A stretch of DNA of 64,000 nucleotides from CAXBDP01 sp041689935 (GCA_041689935.1 JBDNFI010000007.1:43059-107058); one strand, 5' to 3'. Positions 8,467 through 18,350 are shown, counted from the stretch's first letter. The notes: generated by a model not told the origin, from the sequence alone. Numbers and translations: made by a program.

Positions 8467-9594
8467 ATGCAGTCCAAATTTAAGCTTTTTGGAATAATCT
8501 TGCTGATGCTGATCGCTGTAGCCTCTTGCGATTTCATCAAAAAAGAAAGCGAAGAGCCTACTCCACAGCCAACAGCATTGAGTGTGGAAACCCCATTCTA
8601 TTTTGGAGACTTCGTTATTCCAGCAGATAACTCAATGACAGAAGAAGCAGTGGAACTCGGCAGAATGCTGTTCTATGACGTGCGACTATCTGCAGATAAT
8701 TCGGTGAGTTGTGCAACTTGTCATCAACTGCAAAAGGGTTTTGTAGATGGATTGGCTAGGAGTACAGGAATCAATGGAAGGCAAACCAATATCAAATCCA
8801 TGTCCTTAGTAAATGTACTTTGGGAGAGTAGGATGTTTTGGAATGGGCGAGTGGCAAGTTTGGAGGAGCAAGCCTTGCACCCCATACAAGATCCCAACGA
8901 AATGGGAATGGACTTAAAAGAACTAGTGGGTAAATTGCAATCGATCGAAGTGTATCGAGACAATTTTAAAAAGGCTTTTGGTGCAGAGACTGTTACAGCA
9001 GACCGAATAGGAAAAGCTTTGGCGCAATTTCAGCGTACCCTCATTTCGGGTAATTCGAAATATGATAAATACCTTCGAGACGAAGTGCAATTAACAGCGC
9101 AGGAAGAGGAGGGAATGATTCTCTTCTTCACACATCCTGAACCAGCCATAAGCCTACGTGGCGGAAATTGTGGCGATTGCCATCTTTCCTTAACTACTGC
9201 TGGAGCTAACGATGGCTTCAGTGGCTTTCATAATAACGGCTTGGATACAGATGAAAACCTCAAGCCAGGGTTACAGACTTTTACTGGAAATCAGGCAGAT
9301 CGTGGGAAGTTCAAGACACCAAATTTAAGAAATATCATGGTGAGGGCACCTTACATGCATGATGGGCGTTTTGCAAGTATAGAAGCAGTCCTCGATCATT
9401 ACAACGAAAATGTGCAATTGAGTACTACCTTAGATGTGTTAATTTTGGAAGGAAGTAACCAGCCAATTGTGGCTGGTGCGCCAATTAAATTACATTTAAC
9501 AAATAGTGAAAAAGCGGCCATTATTGCCTTTTTACATACCTTGACTGACGAAGAGTTTCTGACTAATTCAAATTTTTCAAACCCTTTCAAATAA
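8467..9594 (+). CDS. Di-haem cytochrome c peroxidase / MauG-MbnH family lipoprotein
   Basis: A periplasmic, probably membrane-anchored di-haem protein of 375 residues. The signal peptide ends in a lipobox (IAVASC, Cys about 21). Two haem c sites are visible: CATCH near residue 80 and CGDCH near 237. Conserved segments include AQFQRTLISGNSKYD and APYMHDGRF. The bacterial peroxidase/MauG superfamily includes H2O2-reducing enzymes and the protein-modifying MauG and MbnH. Its stop overlaps the start of the MbnP-like gene (TAATG), and a second di-haem gene follows, so an MbnH-like role on that partner is likely but inferred. Confidence 0.9.
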   Translation: MQSKFKLFGIILLMLIAVASCDFIKKESEEPTPQPTALSVETPFYFGDFVIPADNSMTEEAVELGRMLFYDVRLSADNSVSCATCHQLQKGFVDGLARSTGINGRQTNIKSMSLVNVLWESRMFWNGRVASLEEQALHPIQDPNEMGMDLKELVGKLQSIEVYRDNFKKAFGAETVTADRIGKALAQFQRTLISGNSKYDKYLRDEVQLTAQEEEGMILFFTHPEPAISLRGGNCGDCHLSLTTAGANDGFSGFHNNGLDTDENLKPGLQTFTGNQADRGKFKTPNLRNIMVRAPYMHDGRFASIEAVLDHYNENVQLSTTLDVLILEGSNQPIVAGAPIKLHLTNSEKAAIIAFLHTLTDEEFLTNSNFSNPFK

Positions 9595-10316
9595 TGAAAA
9601 TCGTATTCTTTTTATTATCCTTAGTCATTTTAAGTTCTTGCGGGGGCGATATTGATACTAAACCAGATCGGGCAGATATTACTTTGCAGTTTGAACATGT
9701 AGTTGGGAATCAGCCGTTGAATTTCACTTCTGAATTTAGAACGAATTCGAATCAAAGCTTCACCGTAGAAGATTTTAGATACTATCTCAGCAATTTGTCT
9801 TTTGAAAACACTCAAACAGGAGTAAAATACGAAATCCCAAATAGCTATCATCTCATTCGAGAAAATGGAACGGGTATAGCCTCCCTCATTTTAGAAAATA
9901 TGCCTTTAGCCGATTATGATCAATTCAATTTCTCCTGGGGAATTGATGCTGAAAAAAATACGAGCTTGGATCAAACTGGCGACTTAGATCCATCCAATGA
10001 AATGGCTTGGAATTGGAATACAGGATATAAGTTTTTGCTACTGGAGGGCCGTTTGACTCCCTCAAATCAAGGCCTGGTGTATCATATTGGTTCCAACCAC
10101 AACTATAAAAATCTCCAAGTGGCAATCCCTCAAGATGCTCAAATTGATAGTAGAACACAAAGCACCATGGTGTTTAAAGTGGATATTTTAAAAGCCTTTG
10201 AAGGAGTTTCAACGATTGATATTGCTGTAAATAACTCCGTGATGGGCGGACCTTTTGCTGATAATATTGCCATTAACATTGCTCAAGGGTTTTTCCAACT
10301 TCAAGAGATTAAATAA
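9594..10316 (+). CDS. MbnP-like periplasmic copper-binding-type lipoprotein
   Basis: A 240-residue lipoprotein (lipobox VILSSC, Cys about 16). The body matches the MbnP family: a beta-rich N-terminus (ITLQFEHVVGNQPLNF, then a V-E-D-F-R-Y-Y-L-S-N segment) and a central DLDPSNEMAWNWNTGYKF motif followed by LEG. In methanotrophs MbnP is paired with the di-haem enzyme MbnH, which converts a tryptophan of MbnP to kynurenine and creates a high-affinity copper site. Here the gene lies between two di-haem peroxidase genes with no gaps. The Trp-rich centre is a candidate target, but which residue, if any, is modified is unknown. Confidence 0.8.
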   Translation: MKIVFFLLSLVILSSCGGDIDTKPDRADITLQFEHVVGNQPLNFTSEFRTNSNQSFTVEDFRYYLSNLSFENTQTGVKYEIPNSYHLIRENGTGIASLILENMPLADYDQFNFSWGIDAEKNTSLDQTGDLDPSNEMAWNWNTGYKFLLLEGRLTPSNQGLVYHIGSNHNYKNLQVAIPQDAQIDSRTQSTMVFKVDILKAFEGVSTIDIAVNNSVMGGPFADNIAINIAQGFFQLQEIK

Positions 10317-11345
10317 ATGTGGAAATGGTTCTTTCTTTTAGTATTTGTAATTTCCTGTGAGGCAAATAACGAATCTGCCACCTTAGTAAGCCTAGCGATT
10401 CCAGCGCATTTTCCACAACCGCCCGCTTTTCCTGATCGAAATCCTTTGACAGAGCAAGGAATTGAGTTGGGTAGAATGCTTTTTTATGATCCTATCCTTT
10501 CTTCCAATGGAGCAGTTTCTTGTGCAACCTGCCACAACCCTCAAATCGCCTTTACAGATGGAATGCCAAGAACTCGCATGGGTGTATCACGCAATCCCTT
10601 AGATCGACATTCTCCAGCATTATTCAATTTGGCTTGGCATACTGAGTTTTTCTGGGATGGAGGAGCAAAAGATTTAGAATCGCAAGCCTTTGGTCCATTG
10701 CAGCACCCCGACGAAATGGCAGCGGATATTGTGGCGGTTATTGAAAAAATGAATAGTGAAACTCGATATCCTACTTTATTTGAAAAAGCATTTGGGACGG
10801 ATACTATCACCTCGGCAGCTATTGTAAGAGCCTTGGCGCAGTTTCAGAGAACCATTATTTCAGCAAACAGCCGATACGATCGGTATATGGCGGGAGGCGA
10901 ATCACTTTCCTCTCTTGAATTGCAGGGGCTTGAGTTATTTAATCAGCATTGTGATAGCTGTCATCAACCACCTTTATTTACTGATTTGGGCTATCATAAC
11001 AATGGCTTGAATATTAACTTTTCAGCAGATAAGGAGGGTGTTTTTCAAGGGAGATATCGCATTAGTCTCGACTCCGCAGATATAGGAGCGTTCAAAACTC
11101 CTTCCCTTAGAAATGTGGCATTTACTGCACCCTATATGCATGATGGTCGAATGAGAAGTTTGGATAGAGTACTAGATTTTTATGCTGGCGACATCAAATG
11201 GAGTGCTACACTATTAGGCCGTATTCCCAAAGACGGCTTTGGATTTGATGATCAAGAAAAGGCAGCTTTAAAAGCATTTTTATTGAGTCTTGCAGATGAA
11301 GATTTTGCCAAGAACCCTAAGTATTTGAAGCCTTCTGCAAATTAA
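10317..11345 (+). CDS. Second di-haem cytochrome c peroxidase / MbnH-like lipoprotein
   Basis: A 342-residue paralogue of the gene at 8467. It starts at the base after the MbnP-like stop codon, which indicates one transcript. It has a lipobox (VFVISC), haem motifs CATCH (about residue 70) and CDSCH (about 217), and the shared AQFQRTIISANSRYD and APYMHDGRM segments. It lacks the long insertion seen before the second haem in the first paralogue, so the two are unlikely to be simple duplicates. It probably acts in the periplasm on hydrogen peroxide or on the MbnP-like partner. Its stop codon overlaps the stop of the convergent hydrolase. Confidence 0.9.
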   Translation: MWKWFFLLVFVISCEANNESATLVSLAIPAHFPQPPAFPDRNPLTEQGIELGRMLFYDPILSSNGAVSCATCHNPQIAFTDGMPRTRMGVSRNPLDRHSPALFNLAWHTEFFWDGGAKDLESQAFGPLQHPDEMAADIVAVIEKMNSETRYPTLFEKAFGTDTITSAAIVRALAQFQRTIISANSRYDRYMAGGESLSSLELQGLELFNQHCDSCHQPPLFTDLGYHNNGLNINFSADKEGVFQGRYRISLDSADIGAFKTPSLRNVAFTAPYMHDGRMRSLDRVLDFYAGDIKWSATLLGRIPKDGFGFDDQEKAALKAFLLSLADEDFAKNPKYLKPSAN

Positions 11346-12175
11346 ATTGATTTTTCAATCCACTGAATCATCATTTCAATTACCTGCTTTTTGTCAAGAT
11401 CATTATGCGGCTCATGGTAGGTATCTGCTAAGGATTTGTATTCGATGATATTAGCAAATTTCCCAGCCCATTCTTCCGATGCTTCGGCAGAAGTAATTTT
11501 ATCGGCCTCACCGTGAAAAAGTAGAACTGGACAAATAGGAGCCGTTTGTTGAGCCAAAATATATTCACCCGAGGCCGTCATTTCAGTAAACATCCGTGCA
11601 GTTATTTTGGTATGAACCAAAGGATCTGCCAAGTAAGCCTCGCAAACAGCAGAATCTCTTGAAAGCAAGTTGGCATCTAGCCCATTCTCTTGAGATAATG
11701 CAGGGTAAATGCTTGATGCGATTTTTGCTAAAATTAGCTGCCAAGAAGCTGGTTCAAACGCTAATTTCAACAAGGGAGCAGAAATGATTGCTCCTTTAAT
11801 TTTTGGTTTTTTTTCATAAAGGAATTTGGCAGTGAGACCGCCGCCCAAACTATGGCCATAGATGAAAATGGGAGTGTTTGGATATAAATCCTGAGCATGA
11901 ATTAATAATAGTTGAAGATCTTCAATTAGATGATTAAAGCTTGGAGTGTGACCTCTTTTTCCTTCACTGCTACCATGACCTCTTAGGTCAAGACCTATAA
12001 AGCAAATGTTATGCTTATTGAATTCCTCAGCAACATGCTTGTAGCGACCGATATTTTCACCCAATCCATGGACAAGAATTACACAAGCTTTTGCAGCTAC
12101 TTTTTCAGGTCCCCACCTCAAACCTTCTAAGGTAAACCCATCTTTGCTCTGGAGGAAAAATGTATTTATGGCCAT
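11342..12175 (-). CDS. Alpha/beta hydrolase, monoacylglycerol-lipase-like
   Basis: The 277-residue protein has the serine-hydrolase layout: oxyanion region VHGLGENIGRYKH, a D-L-R-G-H-G-S-S-E-G-K-R-G segment, nucleophile elbow GHSLGG (Ser about 110), acid in LLFHGEADKIT and base in DTYHEPHND. This matches the Hydrolase_4 (lysophospholipase/monoacylglycerol lipase) group. The substrate is not determined. No signal peptide is present, so it is probably cytoplasmic. It converges on the peroxidase operon with a four-base stop-to-stop overlap. Confidence 0.85.
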   Translation of the reverse strand: MAINTFFLQSKDGFTLEGLRWGPEKVAAKACVILVHGLGENIGRYKHVAEEFNKHNICFIGLDLRGHGSSEGKRGHTPSFNHLIEDLQLLLIHAQDLYPNTPIFIYGHSLGGGLTAKFLYEKKPKIKGAIISAPLLKLAFEPASWQLILAKIASSIYPALSQENGLDANLLSRDSAVCEAYLADPLVHTKITARMFTEMTASGEYILAQQTAPICPVLLFHGEADKITSAEASEEWAGKFANIIEYKSLADTYHEPHNDLDKKQVIEMMIQWIEKSI

Positions 12176-12305
12176 TTAATGCTTTTTCCTTACCTTAATT
12201 CTAATTGTTTTGGAATGTAAGAATTTTCTTTGGTAAATAGAGAGATTGATTACAGAAAATTTATCCATCCATGAGTGCATGTTTTATCAACTGAATGAAT
12301 TCAGC

Positions 12306-12313
12306 TAAATTTG
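12306..12313 (+). promoter_or_regulatory. Putative -7 element upstream of glpK
   Basis: TAAATTTG matches the Bacteroidota -7 consensus TAnnTTTG and lies 13 bases before the glpK ATG. A T-run (TTTT, 12282-12285) sits about 20 bases upstream in the place of a -33 element but is not a full TTTG. A start near 12320 would give a very short leader. Confidence 0.4.
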
Positions 12314-12326
12314 ACAATTTAATAAA

Positions 12327-13823
12327 ATGACAAAATCGTATATCGTTGCCTTAGACCAAGGAACCACATCAAGCAGAGCTTTACTTTTCTCAATCAAAGA
12401 GAATAAAGTAATTGATATTCAACAGAAGGAATTCACCCAATTTTTTCCTGAAAATGGTTGGGTTGAGCATGATGCTTTGGAGATTTGGGAATCTCAGTGG
12501 GAAGTGTTTGACAAATTGATGCAAAAAAATAATCTTACAGCCAAAGACCTTGTAGGAGTTGGCATTACCAATCAGCGAGAAACAACAGTAATTTGGGATA
12601 AGACTAGCAGCGAGCCGCTTTACCATGCGATTGTTTGGCAGGATAAGCGAACCGCTCCAATTTGCGAATGGCTCAAGGAGGAAGGTTGGACGGACTATAT
12701 CAAAACAAAAACTGGGTTAATTCCTGATAGCTATTTTTCAGGCACCAAGGTGAAATGGCTTATGGATAATGTGCCCGAAATAAAAGAGCACGTAATTAGT
12801 AAAAACGCATGTTTTGGTACCATAGATTCGTGGATCATTTGGAATTTGACCAAAGGTAAAGTCCATGCGACTGATTACACCAATGCCTCCCGCACCATGA
12901 TTTATGATATTGATGCCCTAAAGTGGGACGAAAAGCTTCTTGAGGTTTTAGGGATTCCTGCCCATATTCTGCCTGAGGTGAAAGCATCCGCCGCTGATTT
13001 TGGGAGTTTCCTATACAAAGGTGAATCTATACCAATATTGGCAGTGGCTGGCGATCAGCAAGCTGCACTATTTGGGCAGGTTTGCTTCGAGCCAGGCATG
13101 GCTAAGAACACCTATGGAACGGGTTGTTTTATGTTGATGAATACTGGTGAGGAACGTATAGTTTCCAACCATGGTTTACTTACGACCATCGCTTGGGGGC
13201 TAGATGGTAAAATAGAATACGCATTGGAAGGGTCCGTTTTTATAGCAGGAGCTGCCGTTCAATGGCTTAGAGATGGCCTGCGTATAATCGACTCAGCTCC
13301 AGATTCTTCCTATTTTGCCTCTAAAGTTGGGCTTGAGCATGGCGTATATGTAGTGCCGGCATTTACAGGCTTGGGTGCGCCCTATTGGGATATGTACGCC
13401 CGTGGAGCCATATTTGGCTTAACACGCGATACCGGAAAAGACCATATCGTGAGAGCAACCTTGGAATCTCTTGCCTACCAAAGTCGTGATGTGTTAGAAG
13501 CGATGGAACAAGATGCTGGATTGAAGCTGAAAACATTGAAAGTAGATGGTGGAGCAGCGGCAAATGATTTCCTAATGCAATTTCAGGCAGATGTATTGCA
13601 AACAAATGTAGAGAGACCTGTAATTATTGAATCTACAGCTTTAGGTGTAGTGTATTTGGCAGGGCTCCAAGCAGGTGTTTGGACCAAAAAGCAGTTGGAA
13701 GAAAAGCGGGAGGTAGGGGCTTGCTTCGAACCTGAAATGGAAAATGATAAAGTAGAAAGGCTATACAAAGGCTGGAAAAAAGCCGTGAAGCGCAGCATGG
13801 CTTGGACAAAAGATGAAGATTAA
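12327..13823 (+). CDS. glpK: Glycerol kinase
   Basis: A cytoplasmic FGGY-family kinase that phosphorylates glycerol to sn-glycerol 3-phosphate. The 498-residue length is standard. Visible motifs are ALDQGTTSSRALLF at the N-terminus (phosphate 1), ITNQRETTVIWD with the Arg-Glu substrate pair, AVAGDQQAALFGQ with the catalytic-region Asp, YGTGCFMLMNTG, and the adenosine-site VDGGAAANDFLMQF. Neither glpF nor glpD is next to it, so it appears to be a solitary gene with its own promoter. Confidence 0.95.
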   Translation: MTKSYIVALDQGTTSSRALLFSIKENKVIDIQQKEFTQFFPENGWVEHDALEIWESQWEVFDKLMQKNNLTAKDLVGVGITNQRETTVIWDKTSSEPLYHAIVWQDKRTAPICEWLKEEGWTDYIKTKTGLIPDSYFSGTKVKWLMDNVPEIKEHVISKNACFGTIDSWIIWNLTKGKVHATDYTNASRTMIYDIDALKWDEKLLEVLGIPAHILPEVKASAADFGSFLYKGESIPILAVAGDQQAALFGQVCFEPGMAKNTYGTGCFMLMNTGEERIVSNHGLLTTIAWGLDGKIEYALEGSVFIAGAAVQWLRDGLRIIDSAPDSSYFASKVGLEHGVYVVPAFTGLGAPYWDMYARGAIFGLTRDTGKDHIVRATLESLAYQSRDVLEAMEQDAGLKLKTLKVDGGAAANDFLMQFQADVLQTNVERPVIIESTALGVVYLAGLQAGVWTKKQLEEKREVGACFEPEMENDKVERLYKGWKKAVKRSMAWTKDED

Positions 13824-13874
13824 GCTAAGGGAAAATGCGAAATACTGCTAATTTTACGTTTCCATTCCATAGCC

Positions 13875-16631
13875 ATGATTAGAAAATTTTTCACCGTCTT
13901 TATCGTCCTTTTAGTTATTGGTATCGGAGCCTTTTTTCTATGGGAAAAATACTTTTCAAAAAATATTGATAATAGCTGGAAATTGATTCCTGAAAACGCA
14001 TTAATCGTCTATGAAACAGATGATTTGGTGAAAAGCTGGAATGAATGGGAAAGTGGTGAAATTTGGAAAATAATTGAAGAGATTCCTGCTGCTGGAGCTA
14101 TCCGCAGCAATCTTGATCGGGTGGATTCGCTCACAGGAAGAGACGGAAGCTTAGACCGAATTTTACGAGGCAAAAAATTTCTAGCCAGTTTGCATACTAC
14201 CTCGCGCAATGAATTTGACTTTCTGTTTAGTTTCCCGTATCCTCCCGCCAATGGAGATGCCAGTTTGCAGAAAGTGCTCGATAATTACCAATCCGCTGGT
14301 TTTAGTGTGAGTTCGAGAAATCACCGTGGATTCACTCTAACGGAAATAAACCATCCTTCAAATGGCGATATCCTTACACTTTTAGTTACAAACGGATTTA
14401 TATCGGCATCTTTTACGCCATTCTTGGTGGAGGATGTGGTAAGACTGCTTGATGAAAATGATAGCCGGCAATCATTCGACCAATCAAATGCGCAGATATT
14501 TACCTACACGAATAGTCAAAATCCTTTCGGGAATTTCTATTTCAACTTGAAAAGATTAGATGAATTAGCTTCTATTTTTTCCGAATTTGGTACTGAGAAT
14601 TGGTTGAGTTCTTACAAGGAAATTGCAAACACCACCAAACTACAAGTAAGCCAAGAGGCTAATAGAATTAGACTTAAAGGAATATCAGCTTCGGGAACTG
14701 AGCCGACTCAAAATTTCCTAAATACGTTTGCCAAGCAAACTAAAGGAAAGATTTCCATCGGGAAGCTAATTCCACAGCAGACTGCCTATTTTCTGCATTA
14801 TTATCTTTCAGACTTCGAGGCTTGGCAGAGCAGTTTGCAAGGATATTGGCAAGTTCATCATTCCAGTCTTATAGCTGGTAGGCAGAAGGTTACGGATAAA
14901 TACAATGTTTCCTTAAGTAATTTTGGCAAGTGGACAGGAAATGAAGTATCCTTAATTTTACTAAATTCCTTGAGTAAAAGTGGAAGCCCAAAATTAGTCA
15001 TTGTCGAATTGGCCGATGCGGAAACCGCGATGTCTGAGTTGGATAGATTTGGTCTGCAAGTGGAGGGTTTAAACGGAGATACACTTTATAAGGAGCGTTT
15101 TGGTGAATTGGATATTCGCTTACTAAATGTGCCAGAAGTCCCATATTACTGGTTAGGAGAGGCTTTTTCAGGATTTCCGCAATCTTACTATGCTGAGTAC
15201 GAAAACAAACTGCTTATTTCAAATGAAATAGAAGTGTTGAAACAGCTCATTCGAGATATTGAGGAAGGGACTACTTGGGCGATAGATAACCAAACATGGG
15301 ATAGCCAATTGAGTCCAGCAAATATTACGAGCATCGTAAATACCCCGAATCTTTGGAATATCCTTTTGGCGAATTTGGCGAAACCATGGGCAAAGTTTTT
15401 CTCGGAGAATGAGGCTATTCTATTAACATTTGAAAGAGCCTTTCTGCAATTGGGAAACAATCGGGCTGATTTCGAAACGGAAATTAGCTTGGAGTATGTG
15501 AAGCCAAAGGATGATTTGGATAAGAATCTTAATTTCACGGTGAGCCAGCGGACAATATTGGGCGCTCCGATAACCTCCCGCCCATTCCAACTTCGCCATT
15601 TGCAAACGGGTGAATTAGAAACTTTTATACAAACTGCCAACGACCACCTTCACATCATTGGTCAGTCGGGTGATATCATCCTTAAAAAGAGCCTCGGTTC
15701 AGCCATAATTTCGGATATTTTTCCCATCGACTTTTATAAAAATGGTGAAACCCAGTATTTGTTTATTACAGAAAATAACGTCATTCATCTCCTTGACAGA
15801 CAAGGGAATAATGTAGGGTCTTACCCAGATAGTCCTGACAATATGCAACAGCAGGTGCAGAGTCTGAATGTGCTCGATTACGATAATTCAAAGAATTATA
15901 CTATCCTGATTACAGATGCTACAGGAAATATTTTCTTGTACGATCAGTTTATGAATAACCTAGCAGGTTGGCAGCCTGTGCAGCTAAATGGACTGTTTTC
16001 TCAAGTACCGTTTCATCTGAGTGTGCGAACGAGAGATTATATTATTGCCTCGCAATCAAAGGGTTTTATCCACGCATTGGATAAGGACGGACTGCCTGCG
16101 CCAGGTTTTCCGATTGATGTGAGAGGAAGATTAGGAAGTTCGTTTTTTATAGAATATGGAAATACTGCGGCCAATACTTTGCTAACAACCATAACGGAGG
16201 AGGGCGAAATAATACAAATCAATTTGCAAGGGAATATTACTAAGCGGGAGCAATTGATAAAGCCTAGTAGAGATAGCAAATACTATTTGGTAAATGATGA
16301 AGGTGGAAGAACGTTTTCCATAGTGAGACAAGATTTCAATCAACTTTCCTTTTTAGATCAGGACGGAAATCTGCGCTTCCAAACTAACTTGGTGGCGGGA
16401 GGTAAACTTTCCTTTCAATATTATTATTTTGCTCCAGGTCAAGAAGTATTTGTGGTAAATGACCCTGTGCAGGAATTTTCTTTCCTTTATTCCTCGGAAG
16501 GCAGATTAATCAAAGAGCGCCCTTTAGAAAGCAGTAAGCAAGTTTCAGTGCAATATTTTCCTCAAAGTGGCAGCTATCAAATATTCACTAGCTATTTGGA
16601 TCAAGCTTTAGTTTTCTCCTTTGAGTCTTAA
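13875..16631 (+). CDS. Large membrane-anchored protein of unknown function
   Basis: Not recognised with confidence. The 918-residue product has an N-terminal transmembrane anchor (IVLLVIGIGAFFLWEKYF) with the bulk outside the cytoplasm. Residues about 30-580 are a mixed alpha/beta region that could be distantly DUF3352-like. The C-terminal third contains recurring strand-turn units built around DxxGN/DxxG (DRQGNNVGSY, TDATGNIFLYD, LDKDGLPAPGFPID, LDQDGNLRFQTN), which suggests a beta-propeller of about six blades. It lies between glpK and an MscS channel on the same strand. No catalytic motif is visible. Confidence 0.7.
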   Translation: MIRKFFTVFIVLLVIGIGAFFLWEKYFSKNIDNSWKLIPENALIVYETDDLVKSWNEWESGEIWKIIEEIPAAGAIRSNLDRVDSLTGRDGSLDRILRGKKFLASLHTTSRNEFDFLFSFPYPPANGDASLQKVLDNYQSAGFSVSSRNHRGFTLTEINHPSNGDILTLLVTNGFISASFTPFLVEDVVRLLDENDSRQSFDQSNAQIFTYTNSQNPFGNFYFNLKRLDELASIFSEFGTENWLSSYKEIANTTKLQVSQEANRIRLKGISASGTEPTQNFLNTFAKQTKGKISIGKLIPQQTAYFLHYYLSDFEAWQSSLQGYWQVHHSSLIAGRQKVTDKYNVSLSNFGKWTGNEVSLILLNSLSKSGSPKLVIVELADAETAMSELDRFGLQVEGLNGDTLYKERFGELDIRLLNVPEVPYYWLGEAFSGFPQSYYAEYENKLLISNEIEVLKQLIRDIEEGTTWAIDNQTWDSQLSPANITSIVNTPNLWNILLANLAKPWAKFFSENEAILLTFERAFLQLGNNRADFETEISLEYVKPKDDLDKNLNFTVSQRTILGAPITSRPFQLRHLQTGELETFIQTANDHLHIIGQSGDIILKKSLGSAIISDIFPIDFYKNGETQYLFITENNVIHLLDRQGNNVGSYPDSPDNMQQQVQSLNVLDYDNSKNYTILITDATGNIFLYDQFMNNLAGWQPVQLNGLFSQVPFHLSVRTRDYIIASQSKGFIHALDKDGLPAPGFPIDVRGRLGSSFFIEYGNTAANTLLTTITEEGEIIQINLQGNITKREQLIKPSRDSKYYLVNDEGGRTFSIVRQDFNQLSFLDQDGNLRFQTNLVAGGKLSFQYYYFAPGQEVFVVNDPVQEFSFLYSSEGRLIKERPLESSKQVSVQYFPQSGSYQIFTSYLDQALVFSFES

Positions 16632-16663
16632 ATCGTAAATTTGATTTTAGATCAAGTAAGCCG

Positions 16664-18340
16664 ATGAGAAAAGTATTATATGTTATTGCACTCCTGTTGT
16701 GTTTTGCTGCCAGTCCAGCCTTCACAATATTTGCTTATAGCCAAGTACCTGCCAATAGTCAGCAGGAGCCCGATCCTGAAATCAATTTATCATCGCCTTA
16801 TGGAGCGGTGTCTACCCATCTGAAGTATTTGCAAGATGATACATATCGACCTGATTTGGCTGCCAAGCCATTTTTACGCTCAGGTATCAGTGAGGAAAGA
16901 GCAGAAGAATTAGCCATCAAACTCTATCAATATTACAATGCAAAGGGCTTTTATATTGACTTGGATCAGATTCCGAGAAGTCCCAATTATTTTGATAGTA
17001 CCAAGAATAAGGCTGTTTATGAAATTGTGCCATTGCATAGCGAGGTATTTGTAGAGAAGGTAGGAAATCAATGGCTTTATTCAAATAAGTCCATTGCAGA
17101 GGTGGACAGATTGCACAAGGAGACCTTCCCTTTTGGTACGGATAAATTATTGGCCTTGCTCCCTGAAATCGGACAGGATAGGTATTTAGGGCTTTATTTA
17201 TGGCAACTTATAGGGCTTCTTGTAATTATTTTGGTGGGATTAATCCTCCACAAATTATTTACTTTTATTATTGAAATTGGTCTATTTAAAATCTTGGCAA
17301 AATATGGGTATACAGATGTCGGACGTAAATACTTACTTCCGGTAGCCAGACCATTTTCTTATTTTCTAATGATTGCCTATGCTCTTGTATTTGTGCGCAT
17401 TTTGCAACTTCCAGTTGAGTCAGGCAGGTTTATTATTGGCACCTTAAATATTCTGCAGCCACTTGCAGTAACTATAGTATTCTACAAATTGGTGGATGTT
17501 TTCGGATCCTATCTGAAGATAATGGCTCTAAAAACCGAAAGTACCCTCGATGATCAATTAGTGCCCTTAGTTCGGAAAGCGCTAAAGTTTTTCGTCGTGA
17601 TAGTAGGTGGATTGATCATCCTAAGAGAAGGGCTGAATGTAGATATTTGGCCAATATTGACAGGTTTATCTATTGGAGGGTTGGCTGTGGCTCTTGCCGC
17701 CCAAGACACGCTGAAAAATTTCTTTGGTTCTATCATGATTTTTATAGACAAGCCCTTCCAAATTGGTCATTGGATTACCAGCGGCGATATTGATGGCACA
17801 GTAGAAGAAGTAGGTTTTAGATCTACTCGTATTCGTACGTTTCGCAATTCGTTGATGTACGTACCAAATGCCAAATTAGCCGATAGCGTAGTCGATAATC
17901 ATGGTTTGCGGGTGTATAGGAGGTTTTTCACCACCATTACCGTAACCTACGATACTCCTCCTGCTTTGGTAGAGTTATTTGTAGAGGGCTTACGAACCAT
18001 TGTGGAAAAGCATCCTGATACAAGAAAAGATACTTTCCATATTTATTTCAATGACTTAGGCGCTCATTCCTTGAATATTATGTTTTATATATTCTTTAAT
18101 GTACCCACTTGGGGAGAGGAATTAAGAGCAAGACATGAAGTATTGATTGAAGTAATGAAATTGGCAGAAACACTAGGAGTGAGGTTCGCATTCCCAACAC
18201 AAACATTACATTTGGAGGAGGTGCCAGGACTCGAATCCTTGACACCAATTTATCCTAGCGATAAAACTGAACTAAGAAATCGCTTGGAAGCTTACTATAC
18301 AAGTGGAAAATCAGAAGTAAAAAGTAAAGACAAACAATAA
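16664..18340 (+). CDS. MscS-family mechanosensitive ion channel
   Basis: A 558-residue inner-membrane channel protein that should open under membrane tension to release solutes. It has a signal peptide, an N-terminal periplasmic domain (to about residue 175), several transmembrane helices and then the MscS signature: a pore helix rich in Gly/Ala (GGLAVALAAQDTLKNFFGS) and the beta-domain entrance DKPFQIGHWITSGDIDGTVEEVGFRSTRIRT. A cytoplasmic alpha/beta vestibule follows. The extra N-terminal domain is larger than in E. coli MscS. Confidence 0.9.
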   Translation: MRKVLYVIALLLCFAASPAFTIFAYSQVPANSQQEPDPEINLSSPYGAVSTHLKYLQDDTYRPDLAAKPFLRSGISEERAEELAIKLYQYYNAKGFYIDLDQIPRSPNYFDSTKNKAVYEIVPLHSEVFVEKVGNQWLYSNKSIAEVDRLHKETFPFGTDKLLALLPEIGQDRYLGLYLWQLIGLLVIILVGLILHKLFTFIIEIGLFKILAKYGYTDVGRKYLLPVARPFSYFLMIAYALVFVRILQLPVESGRFIIGTLNILQPLAVTIVFYKLVDVFGSYLKIMALKTESTLDDQLVPLVRKALKFFVVIVGGLIILREGLNVDIWPILTGLSIGGLAVALAAQDTLKNFFGSIMIFIDKPFQIGHWITSGDIDGTVEEVGFRSTRIRTFRNSLMYVPNAKLADSVVDNHGLRVYRRFFTTITVTYDTPPALVELFVEGLRTIVEKHPDTRKDTFHIYFNDLGAHSLNIMFYIFFNVPTWGEELRARHEVLIEVMKLAETLGVRFAFPTQTLHLEEVPGLESLTPIYPSDKTELRNRLEAYYTSGKSEVKSKDKQ

Positions 18341-18350
18341 ATACTATTAT

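Noticed and set aside
8467..11345. Methanobactin biosynthetic cluster
   Set aside because: Only MbnP/MbnH-like genes are present. No precursor peptide or MbnB/MbnC-type genes are nearby.
12261..12267. TTATCCA before glpK as a DnaA box
   Set aside because: Incomplete match, isolated, and no AT-rich unwinding region arrangement.
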